Below, in pieces: positions 57,052-64,000 of a DNA stretch of 64,000 nucleotides. The notes beneath the pieces are model-generated. The model was not told the DNA's origin. It saw nothing but the letters and a program-made list of their open reading frames with translations, and did not search any database. The stretch is from NCBI RefSeq assembly GCF_014647635.1, contig NZ_BMPO01000008.1, positions 124,001-188,000 of the forward strand, in the 5' to 3' direction. Made by a program: the position numbers and the translations under genes. Position 1 is the stretch's first letter. Each line of letters opens with the position of its first letter. The DNA comes from Pseudomonas matsuisoli (GTDB taxonomy: Bacteria > Pseudomonadota > Gammaproteobacteria > Pseudomonadales > Pseudomonadaceae).

Positions 57052-57957
57052 TCACTGTATTTCGCTTCGAATCTGCGCGTGGCTGATGAGGGCGAAGATG
57101 AGGCTGCCGCCAACAATGTTACCGATCAAGGTCGGTAACGCGAACGGCCACCAGAACTCGCTCCAGGTCAGTTCGCCGGCGAACACCAGATAGCTCACTT
57201 CCGCCGTGCCCACGACGATGTGGGTGAAACTGCCCAAGGCCATGCAGTAGGTGATGATGCCGATCACCCAGATCTTGGCACCTTCCGCGGCGGGGATCAG
57301 CCACACCATGGTCGCAATCATCCACCCCGAAACGATCGCCTTGGCGAACATCGGGAACGCCTCCTGCTTCATGACTTCCCGGCCGATTTCCAGGAAGGCT
57401 TCGTCCGCCTTTGGCTCGAAAATCGGCAGCTCCAGCGCGGCGAACGCAAACAGCGATGCACCCACCATGTTTCCTGCCAGCACCACGATCCACAGTTTCA
57501 TCAGCTTGCCGAACATGGCAGCAGTCGGTTCGCTCATGACCGGCAAGACGGCAGTGATCGTGTTTTCGGTGAACAGCTGCTGCCGCGCGAGGATGATCGC
57601 CAGGAATCCCACCGGATAGCCGAAGGCATAGATGGCAGTGGACATCGGATGGTCCCCGGCAATGCTGCGCAGCAGCCCCATCGCCATCATCGAGAGCCCA
57701 ATGGAAAGCCCAGCTGCCAGCGCGGACCACCAGAGCGCCGCCACCCCACGTTCAAGTTCGTGGTCACCTTGCAGCCGGATGACTTCGTGCAGGACCTGGG
57801 CGCGTGGCGGCTGGCTTTCGACGACCTCGTCCTTTTCCTCTTCGGTCAGGTCACTTTCCGGGTCCACATCGTCCTTGTCGGGTCCGCCCTCGTCATGTGG
57901 CAGATGCGTGGCGCTGGCCTTCTGCTCCTCGTCCTTGTCTTTATCCTTGTCTGCCAT
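57052..57957 (-). CDS. Formate/nitrite transporter (FNT) family channel
   Basis: Inner-membrane protein of 301 residues. The first 65 residues are highly charged (KDKDKDEEQ, PESDLTEEEKDEVVE) and probably cytosolic; then six hydrophobic segments of the FNT pentameric channel fold (GYPVGFLAIILARQQLFTEN, GNMVGASLFAFAAL, GSFTHIVVGTAEV). FNT channels pass formate, nitrite or similar anions. The long acidic N-terminus marks the YfdC-like subgroup, whose substrate is unknown. The start at 57957 follows GGAGCGG. Confidence 0.88.
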   Translation of the reverse strand: MADKDKDKDEEQKASATHLPHDEGGPDKDDVDPESDLTEEEKDEVVESQPPRAQVLHEVIRLQGDHELERGVAALWWSALAAGLSIGLSMMAMGLLRSIAGDHPMSTAIYAFGYPVGFLAIILARQQLFTENTITAVLPVMSEPTAAMFGKLMKLWIVVLAGNMVGASLFAFAALELPIFEPKADEAFLEIGREVMKQEAFPMFAKAIVSGWMIATMVWLIPAAEGAKIWVIGIITYCMALGSFTHIVVGTAEVSYLVFAGELTWSEFWWPFALPTLIGNIVGGSLIFALISHAQIRSEIQ

Positions 57958-58064
57958 GGTCACCGCTCCGCTGGATGGATGCGATATAGGCAGCGGCGGC
58001 TCGAGCGCGGTTCCGTGGCCGCGTGCGATGTTCCGCTCCCGCAGTAGCAATGCGGTCCACTTCC

Positions 58065-58168
58065 GTAGAAGCCCATCGGACTGCGATCAGCTCATAGGCG
58101 ATCATTAGTACGGTCAGGCGATACCGCGTTGTCAGCCAGATCGTGATCGCCCACAAGTGGGCTCCTAC
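58065..58168. repeat. REPIN-like paired REP element D (diverged)
   Basis: 104 bp. Left arm GTAGAAGCCCATCGGACTGC and following bases is a diverged form of the chimeric arm of elements A and C; the right arm ATCGCCCACAAGTGGGCTCC plus TAC is intact. It lies upstream of the FNT gene. Confidence 0.7.
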
Positions 58169-58276
58169 AAAGAGCGCGTCCGGCATACATCACCCTTAAA
58201 AGCGTGATGACCACGAGCAAGGTGCTGACGGCGGCGACGCCTACATCGACATATAAGCAGCAAAGAGTAATGTCGA

Positions 58277-60232
58277 TCAGCTGTTCCAAGGCTCCGGTAC
58301 GCCCAGGCGCTCGCCCGTTGCACCGGCAATGTTCATTTCACGAAGGACATCGAGCTCACCCTGGGTTTCCACGCGCTCGGCGATCACCGGCAAATTGATG
58401 CTGCTGGCGGCTTGCTGGACGGCCTCGACGAACAGACGCTTGTCCGCCTCCACATCAATGTGCCGGATATAGCTGCCATCGAGCTTGAGATAGTCCAACC
58501 CCAGGCGTGCCAGGTTGCCGATCAAGCTGAAGCGGCCCCCGAAGTGCTGGATGGCCAGGCCCGTTCCCGTCAACGAACGCAGCGTCATCGCTAACGCTTC
58601 AAGACCGGCCTGGTCGGGCAAATGCTGCTCGTCCAACTCGAGGGTCAGCCGCCGCGACACCTCCGGGTGCTCGCTCAGCTGCTGGATCAGCGTTTCGCGC
58701 GCGCGCTCATCGGCCACCGCTGCCCGCGACAGACTCAGCGACATCCGCGCGTCGTGTCCCTTCATCTGCTCCAGCAACAGGTCGAGCATGACCGTATCCA
58801 ACCGCTCGCTCCAGCCGAAACGTTCGATCCAGGGCAGGAAGCGGCCCGCGTTCACGACGTCGCCGTTTTCATTCAGCAGCCGGGCCAGCGCCTTGTACTG
58901 CAGCGTCCCACCCGGCGCCGTCAGGCTTTTCACGGGCTGGAAATAGAGGATGAAGCGGCGCTCCCGCAGGGCAGTGTCCAGCCGTGTACGCCACGTGTCC
59001 TGTTCATTGGTGACGCGCCCCGCGCTACCGTCACCGGTGCTCGACCAGACGAAATCACCCTGCCACGCGGCAGCGGCCAAGGCGTCATCGACACGAACGA
59101 GCAGCGCCTTGGGACTGTCGCCGATGCGGTAGAGCGTCACTCCGACATGGATACGAATGGTGCTCAGACACTCATCACCCTGCGCCATCTTCTGCAGGTC
59201 CGCGACGAGCGCCGCAGCCAGTCGCTCGGCTTCCTCGCCAAGCAACCCCGGCGCAAGAATGGCGAACTGCCCTCCGCGGCTGCGGGCAACCAGCCCTTCA
59301 CTGCCCAACGCAGGCCGGCTATGCCGACGCAGAGCATCGGCGATCCGGCGCAACAGATCATCCGTCGCATGACCGCCTAAACGCCCATTGACCCCGGCGA
59401 GGTCGTCCAGCCTGACCATGAGGAAGGCGCCGTGAGACGCCTGCTCGTCGCTGCTCAGGCTTTGCTCCATCTGTAGATCGAGGCGCCGGCGATTGGCCAG
59501 ACCGGTAAGGCTGTCGAGATAAGCTTCGTCACGCAGCTGCTCGCTGCGCTCGGCCTGCTCCTGGAAGACCGCCTTGAGCTTTTCCACCATCAGGTTCATT
59601 GCCCCGACGACCCGACGCAACTCAGGTGTGCGCGGCAGCTCCGGCACGCTCAGGAACTGTCGAATCGCAATGGCTTCGGACTGGCGCACGAGGTAATCCA
59701 ACGGCCGCAGCTGCGCACGCAACAGGAGACCGCCAAGAACGGCTGCCACGACCCCACAACCCAGCAGCCATGCCAGGCTACCCATTGCCGAATCCCACAG
59801 CCGGGTGATCGCGAACCGAGGGTGACTCGACACCTGTACCCGCGCGGCCTGGTCCCAGCCGCGCATCACGACCGCTTCCGCCGGTTGTGCGTCGATACGC
59901 ACGAGCCTTTCGAACCAAGCGGGCACGTCCGACGTTTCGTTAGCGCTGGTCCGCTCGGTGATGACGCGGTCGCCGTTCTGGACGTCCAGCACACGGATTC
60001 GGTCGTAGTAGCCGCTGTCGAAGATCGAACTGACCAGCAGGTCCACCATCGCCGGATCGTCGATGTTCGGCGTCAACGTCATCGCCAGGGCGGTCGCCGC
60101 ATCCTGCGCGTGCGACTGCAACTGTTCGATGGATTGGTCGCGAGAACTTTCCAGGCTCGCCAGAAAGCTTCCAGTAAACGCAATCACCAGAAACAGGCAG
60201 ATGCCGAGGAAGAGCTGCTTGAAGAGGGACAT
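58277..60232 (-). CDS. lapD: LapD-like cyclic di-GMP receptor (degenerate GGDEF-EAL)
   Basis: Inner-membrane protein of 651 residues: helix 7-27, periplasmic LapD/MoxY domain to about 150, helix 153-172, HAMP/S-helix, a GGDEF domain whose loop is RGGQF (319-323), and an EAL domain with KALAR (447-451) in place of the EAL motif. Both catalytic motifs are lost, as in LapD, which binds c-di-GMP through the EAL domain and then sequesters the LapG protease in the periplasm. The periplasmic Trp in VPAWFERL fits the LapG-binding loop. lapG lies directly upstream in the same direction. Confidence 0.92.
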   Translation of the reverse strand: MSLFKQLFLGICLFLVIAFTGSFLASLESSRDQSIEQLQSHAQDAATALAMTLTPNIDDPAMVDLLVSSIFDSGYYDRIRVLDVQNGDRVITERTSANETSDVPAWFERLVRIDAQPAEAVVMRGWDQAARVQVSSHPRFAITRLWDSAMGSLAWLLGCGVVAAVLGGLLLRAQLRPLDYLVRQSEAIAIRQFLSVPELPRTPELRRVVGAMNLMVEKLKAVFQEQAERSEQLRDEAYLDSLTGLANRRRLDLQMEQSLSSDEQASHGAFLMVRLDDLAGVNGRLGGHATDDLLRRIADALRRHSRPALGSEGLVARSRGGQFAILAPGLLGEEAERLAAALVADLQKMAQGDECLSTIRIHVGVTLYRIGDSPKALLVRVDDALAAAAWQGDFVWSSTGDGSAGRVTNEQDTWRTRLDTALRERRFILYFQPVKSLTAPGGTLQYKALARLLNENGDVVNAGRFLPWIERFGWSERLDTVMLDLLLEQMKGHDARMSLSLSRAAVADERARETLIQQLSEHPEVSRRLTLELDEQHLPDQAGLEALAMTLRSLTGTGLAIQHFGGRFSLIGNLARLGLDYLKLDGSYIRHIDVEADKRLFVEAVQQAASSINLPVIAERVETQGELDVLREMNIAGATGERLGVPEPWNS

Positions 60233-60285
60233 TCCGTCTCCTTACTAAGGGTCCGTTGACGTTTGGTTCGCGGCCAGATGGCGTT

Positions 60286-60966
60286 TTAGGGTGCGCCGGC
60301 CAGCAGGCCTTCCGCGCGCATTTTTCCGAGCAGATCCTGCCAGCGCGACAGTCGCTTGCTGTCGCCGACCTTTTCGTTACCCGGACGGCCGGGCAACCAT
60401 AGCCCACCACCGTTAAAGGAATACACCGGCAGCAAATCGCGCCGCTCGGCTGCGGGGCGAATATCCCCGATGATGTTGTCGAGCACCAGCGGTGCCGCCG
60501 TTGGCGTGGCGTAGTACGTCAGCACCATATGGGCCTGATTCAGGCGCAACGCCTTGACGTAGGTGATCCGCAGCTTATCGTCCGGGATGCCCAGTTCGCG
60601 CAGGCTCACGTACTTGGCAATCGCATAGTCCTCGCAGTCACCGGCGCCTTTGATCAGCGCTTCGACCGGCGTCGCCCAATAGTCGGCGGTATGCCAGACG
60701 ATCTCATCGTCGCGCCAAGCCACGACACGGTTGAAAAAGGCATTCACGGCGATGAGCTTTTCCGCCTCATCCAGCGAACGGCTGGTCTGCAGCATCTCCC
60801 GCCAGGCGGTAATGCGCTGGCGGCCGTCCCCCAGCGGACCATAGAGCTGCTCGGCACGCTGCAATAGCTCGCCGAGCAAGATATCCGCGCGCAGCCCACC
60901 GCCCAGTAAAAGAACCAGCAACCATAGCCAACAAAACCGTTTGAACGGTCGCTGCAAAAGACTCAT
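60286..60966 (-). CDS. lapG: LapG-like periplasmic cysteine protease
   Basis: Bacterial transglutaminase-like cysteine proteinase of 226 residues. A signal segment covers about residues 10-27. The catalytic triad is visible: Cys111 in GAGDCEDYA, His146 in QAHMVLTYY and Asp163 in VLDN. In Pseudomonas LapG clips the adhesin LapA from the surface when c-di-GMP is low, and LapD inhibits it when c-di-GMP is high. The start at 60966 is chosen for the signal; the frame extends upstream. Its adhesin substrate is not in this window. Confidence 0.9.
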   Translation of the reverse strand: MSLLQRPFKRFCWLWLLVLLLGGGLRADILLGELLQRAEQLYGPLGDGRQRITAWREMLQTSRSLDEAEKLIAVNAFFNRVVAWRDDEIVWHTADYWATPVEALIKGAGDCEDYAIAKYVSLRELGIPDDKLRITYVKALRLNQAHMVLTYYATPTAAPLVLDNIIGDIRPAAERRDLLPVYSFNGGGLWLPGRPGNEKVGDSKRLSRWQDLLGKMRAEGLLAGAP

Positions 60967-61271
60967 CCGTTCGCCCCCGGCCTGAAACCGGCAAGGGCGC
61001 CAAGCCGCCCATTGACGGCACTGCAGGTAGGACGGTTCAGGATGGCAATCCTCGATACAGCCGTTTAAGGAAGCGTTCACGACACCGGATAGCAGCGCAT
61101 GCAGGCCGGCGCTCAACGGCGCTGCAACTCCCCTTTCGGGTAAGGCTACGAATGAAAGACGTGATAGTGCGCGAGCCGCGTGTGAAAGCGCCAGTGCAAA
61201 TGTGCACGAACGCCACGGCCAACGCGGGAACGTCTATCTATGGATGGCTATCGGCGCCGACGCACCGATCT

Positions 61272-62102
61272 TTACGGGCGTCGGACGGACGCGCCTGCGG
61301 CCTGAATCAACGCTGTGCGCCAGCTGACGCCCTTGGGCAGAGCCAGGAAATAAGGATTCAGGTAACTCTCACGCATGGCGTACGCCAGCGGCGACCCCTC
61401 CACATCGAGCACTTCGCCCCCCGCGCCCTCCAATACACCTTGCGCAGCGGCCGTGTCCCATTGTGAGGTTGGGGCCAGGCGCGGATAACAGTCGGCTTCC
61501 CCTTCGGCGAGCAGGCAGAACTTCAAGGAGCTGCCGACATTGACGCGGTCCAACGGACCGACTTCTGCTGCCAGGGCGTCGAGCAACCGTGCCTGCTCCG
61601 CGCTGCCATGGCGACGACTCGCCACGACTTCGAAGGTCGTTCTCGGGGCAGTCCGAACCTGGATAGGCACATCCTGCAAACCTTTGGCGTCCTGACTCCA
61701 GGCGCCCAGGGCGGCGCCGCCGAAGAAACACCGTCCACTCACCGGAACACCCACGACCCCGAACACCACACGGTCGTTTTCGATCAGCGCGACATTGACC
61801 GTGAATTCATCGGTACCTGCGATGAACTCCTTGGTGCCATCGAGGGGATCGACCAGCCACCAACGGGTCCAGCCCGCGCGCGTGGCCAGGGGGATGTCGC
61901 AATCCTCCTCAGACAACACGGGGATCTCGGGGGCAAGCGCTTTCAAGCCGTCGGCCAACACGCGATGTGCCGCGTAATCCGCGGCGGTCACGGGTGACGC
62001 ATCGGCCTTTTCGATCACTTCCGTGCCGCTGCGCCAAAAAGGCAGGATGGCCTCGCCCGCTTGCCGAACGAGCGCGATCACGCCTTGCATCAGCTCGTTC
62101 AT
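61272..62102 (-). CDS. cysQ: 3'(2'),5'-bisphosphate nucleotidase
   Basis: Magnesium-dependent phosphatase of 276 residues that converts 3'-phosphoadenosine 5'-phosphate to AMP, clearing the by-product of sulfate assimilation. Metal-site motifs: LSEEDCD, WLVDPLDGTKEFI-like (VDPLDGTKEF) and the C-terminal SQWDTAAAQGVLEGAGG. The start overlaps the nudE stop by 4 bases, so the two are coupled. Confidence 0.95.
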   Translation of the reverse strand: MNELMQGVIALVRQAGEAILPFWRSGTEVIEKADASPVTAADYAAHRVLADGLKALAPEIPVLSEEDCDIPLATRAGWTRWWLVDPLDGTKEFIAGTDEFTVNVALIENDRVVFGVVGVPVSGRCFFGGAALGAWSQDAKGLQDVPIQVRTAPRTTFEVVASRRHGSAEQARLLDALAAEVGPLDRVNVGSSLKFCLLAEGEADCYPRLAPTSQWDTAAAQGVLEGAGGEVLDVEGSPLAYAMRESYLNPYFLALPKGVSWRTALIQAAGASVRRP

Positions 62103-62665
62103 AGGCTCAACTCCCCGCGCTGCACAAGTAGGTCGCGTACGAGATACAGCGCGGCCAGTGCACGGCCTTCGCTGAATTGCGGATGTTGGACGAGGCTTGC
62201 GAGTTCGCGCAGGTTCACCTGATCCACGCGCATGGGTTCGGGCTCATCGCCCGGCAAGCGTTCGGGATAGAGGTCGCGTGCGAGCACCACTTGGATCTTC
62301 TGGCTCATGTAACCGGGGGAAAGGCTGAGTTCGGTGAGGTATTCGAGCCTTTTCGCGCCGAACCCGGCTTCCTCCTTCAGCTCCCGATCGGCCGCGACCA
62401 GGACATCCTCGCCTGGCTCAATCAAGCCTTTGGGCAAAGACAGCTGGTAGTCGTCCGTCCCGCCGCAGTATTCCTCGATCAGCAGCGCGTGTTCGGCATC
62501 GGCCAACGCCACGATCATCACTGCGCCATGCCCCGTCCCCCGACCGACCAATCGTTCGTACGTGCGCTCCTCACCATTGGAAAACTTCAGCTGTACCTGC
62601 TCGACAGTGAACAAACGGCTGGTGGCTACGATGGCGCGGTCAAGTACAGTCGGTTTCTGGCGCAT
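62099..62665 (-). CDS. nudE: ADP compounds hydrolase NudE (Nudix)
   Basis: Nudix hydrolase of 188 residues acting on ADP-ribose, NADH and Ap3A-type compounds. The Nudix box G-x5-E-x7-REL-x-EE-x-G is present in full (GLIEPGE, then RELKEEAGF). The start at 62665 follows GGAG. It precedes cysQ with a 4-base overlap and diverges from the nucleotidase gene, an arrangement found in other Pseudomonas. Confidence 0.94.
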   Translation of the reverse strand: MRQKPTVLDRAIVATSRLFTVEQVQLKFSNGEERTYERLVGRGTGHGAVMIVALADAEHALLIEEYCGGTDDYQLSLPKGLIEPGEDVLVAADRELKEEAGFGAKRLEYLTELSLSPGYMSQKIQVVLARDLYPERLPGDEPEPMRVDQVNLRELASLVQHPQFSEGRALAALYLVRDLLVQRGELSL

Positions 62666-62732
62666 GGGCGGCTCCGTCGGACGAGTGCCGGTATCATACC
62701 TGCCTTTATCGCCCTCGCGGACCGCACGCCCC

Positions 62733-63419
62733 ATGACGACCCTGCCGTGGAACCGGATCGACACCGTACTGCTGGACATGGACGGCACGTTGCTCGACCT
62801 GCATTTCGACAACCACTTCTGGCTCGAATACATGCCGCAGCGTTATGCCGACGTCCATGGCATCAGCCGCGCGATGGCGGACCTGGAGCTTGCTCCACTG
62901 TTTCGCGATCACGCCGGTACGCTGAACTGGTACTGCCTGGACTTCTGGACGCGTGAGCTGCGGCTGCCCATCGTCGCGATGAAACGCGAGATCGCCGACC
63001 TTATTGCCCTGCGCCCGGATGCCGATGGGTTCCTGCAGGCGTTACGCGACGCGGGCAAAGACGTGGTGATGATTACCAACGCTCATCGCGATTCGCTCAG
63101 TTTGAAAATGGAGCGTGTTGAGCTTTCGCCGTATTTCGACCGGATGATCAGCTCACACGATTACGGCTTTCCCAAGGAGGCGCCCGCGTTCTGGGATGCG
63201 TTACACGCCGACCTTGCGTTCGATCCTGCACGCGCGCTGTTCATCGACGATAGCCTGCCGGTGCTGCGCGCCGCGCAGCGCTATGGTATCGCCCACCTGC
63301 TCGCCGTCAGCGAGCCCGACAGCCGCGGAGTCCCCAAGGACACAGAAGAGTTCGACGCGGTGAGGGATTATCGGGCGCTGATCCACGGCCTTTCCGTGAC
63401 CGGCGCCAAGCACCGGTAG
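62733..63419 (+). CDS. HAD-family nucleotidase, YrfG-like
   Basis: Haloacid dehalogenase-type phosphatase of 228 residues. Motif I DMDGTLLDLHFDN with the nucleophile Asp near residue 14, motif II ITNAHRDS, and motif IV FIDDSLPVL. It matches YrfG, a GMP/IMP 5'-nucleotidase. The start at 62733 fits the family; the upstream frame runs into nudE on the other strand. Confidence 0.9.
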   Translation: MTTLPWNRIDTVLLDMDGTLLDLHFDNHFWLEYMPQRYADVHGISRAMADLELAPLFRDHAGTLNWYCLDFWTRELRLPIVAMKREIADLIALRPDADGFLQALRDAGKDVVMITNAHRDSLSLKMERVELSPYFDRMISSHDYGFPKEAPAFWDALHADLAFDPARALFIDDSLPVLRAAQRYGIAHLLAVSEPDSRGVPKDTEEFDAVRDYRALIHGLSVTGAKHR

Positions 63420-63421
63420 AC

Positions 63422-63568
63422 GACGTAGCGCGCAAGAGATTGGGTCAAAGGTGGAAATGCTCGGCGAAGCTCCATTCGAGTGGGCGGCGTTTGCCGCCTT
63501 CGCGACTAAAGCGGAACGCCGCCCGGCCGCCCCCAACAGGGTTCGGTGGGTTGGCGATGAGCTGCGCA
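63422..63568 (+). repeat. Imperfect direct repeat, copy 1
   Basis: Shares GCGCGCAAGA, GGTCAAAGG, GGAAATGCTCGGCG, GCCGCCTTCGCG and CAGGGTTCGG in the same order with the block at 63737-63865. Contains a GGCGGCGT/ACGCCGCC palindrome. Confidence 0.75.
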
Positions 63569-63736
63569 ATTCTATCGAATGGCATTCCTGCTCACCGGTC
63601 ATGCCTTTGCCTACACCGGCGCCACAACCTCTGTAGGGACGGCCGGGCGGCGATCCGCTTTAGCCGCGAAGGCGACTGCAAGTCGCCCAATGCAGCGTCG
63701 ACATAACCACACGTAAGTCCGGCGAACGTCGCCTAT

Positions 63737-63865
63737 GACGTGGCGCGCAAGAAATCCGGTCAAAGGCGGAAATGCTCGGCGTAGCGCTATTCGTAAGGGC
63801 GGCGCGTGCCGCCTTCGCGGCTGAAGCCGCCCCTACAGGGTTCGGCGGCTTGACGGCGAGCGCAA
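63737..63865 (+). repeat. Imperfect direct repeat, copy 2
   Basis: Second copy of the block at 63422, offset by about 315 bases and shorter in the palindromic centre (GGGCGGCGCG/GCCGCC). Confidence 0.75.
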
Positions 63866-64000
63866 CCACCTTCTTGCGACCCAGAAGAGCGTTGCCGCGG
63901 GTCAATTCGTTATTGCGGGTAAGCGCACCCACCAACATTGTCACCGACCATCTAGACGCCGAAATGGACCTTGGGTCCTTCCCGCTTGAAGCAAATGGTA

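Larger units (their letters stand above)
63420..64000. other. Repeat-containing right end, no gene supported
   Basis: 581 bases with short frames on both strands that only mirror the repeats. It holds a duplicated block (63422-63568 and 63737-63865) and two REP-like palindromes of the GCGGC/GCCGCC type. Nothing after 63900 is recognised. Confidence 0.6.

Noticed and set aside
63201..63944. Short minus-strand frames at the right end
   Set aside because: Their similar peptide segments come from the duplicated DNA block, not from conserved coding sequence.

Overview
The window is a gene-dense bacterial chromosome segment that reads as Pseudomonas in the broad sense. Evidence is gene content and order: metK next to an ArsR-methyltransferase regulator and tkt, then epd-pgk-fba; rsmE-bioA-yceI-RND pump-rhlE-metF-ahcY in the order known from P. 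aeruginosa; cstA-ybdD-cobW; lapD/lapG; and REP/REPIN repeats of Pseudomonas type. The species cannot be named from sequence alone. No phage, insertion sequence, CRISPR array, rRNA or tRNA was seen.

Layout. 0.2-4.2 kb (minus): fba, two small lipoproteins, pgk and epd, with a clear terminator after fba. 4.5-12.1 kb: an apparent insertion into this central-carbon locus, made of a polyamine-type ABC importer and a three-subunit HcnABC/opine-oxidase-like flavoenzyme in one seven-gene operon, diverging from an IclR regulator. 12.3-14.3 kb: tkt. 14.4-16.7 kb: ArsR-methyltransferase regulator with a perfect 24-bp palindrome upstream, then metK. 16.8-18.9 kb: ligB and a thioesterase. 19.1-21.5 kb: an S-adenosylhomocysteine riboswitch, ahcY and metF. 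21.9-23.7 kb: RhlE-type helicase. 23.9-30.4 kb: RND efflux operon with a divergent TtgR-type repressor and a recognisable operator. 30.5-31.7 kb: YceI and cytochrome b561. 32-36 kb: bioA, rsmE and a GGDEF sensor. 36.4-41.7 kb: Fur box, FecI/FecR-like pair, metC, and a TonB-dependent transducer. 41.9-45.4 kb: a lipoprotein, a small membrane methyltransferase and a PhoX phosphatase behind a Pho box. 46-49.6 kb: MFS transporter and a chemoreceptor with a FliA-type promoter. 49.7-55.9 kb: small protein, cobW-ybdD-cstA and an EnvZ/OmpR-like pair. 56-58 kb: MlaA lipoprotein coupled to an 82-residue protein, and an FNT channel. 58.3-63.4 kb: lapD-lapG, cysQ-nudE and a YrfG-like nucleotidase. The last 580 bp are repeats.

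How the genes work together. metK, ahcY and metF (with metC further on) form much of the SAM/methionine cycle; the inferred controls are an ArsR-methyltransferase repressor at metK and an SAH riboswitch at ahcY. fba, pgk, epd and tkt serve glycolysis, the pentose phosphate pathway and pyridoxal phosphate synthesis. The inserted operon probably imports and oxidises an N-substituted amino acid or amine; its substrate is unknown and it is the best candidate for new biology here. Phosphate, iron, motility and c-di-GMP control are each represented by a gene and, for the first three, by a matching upstream site.
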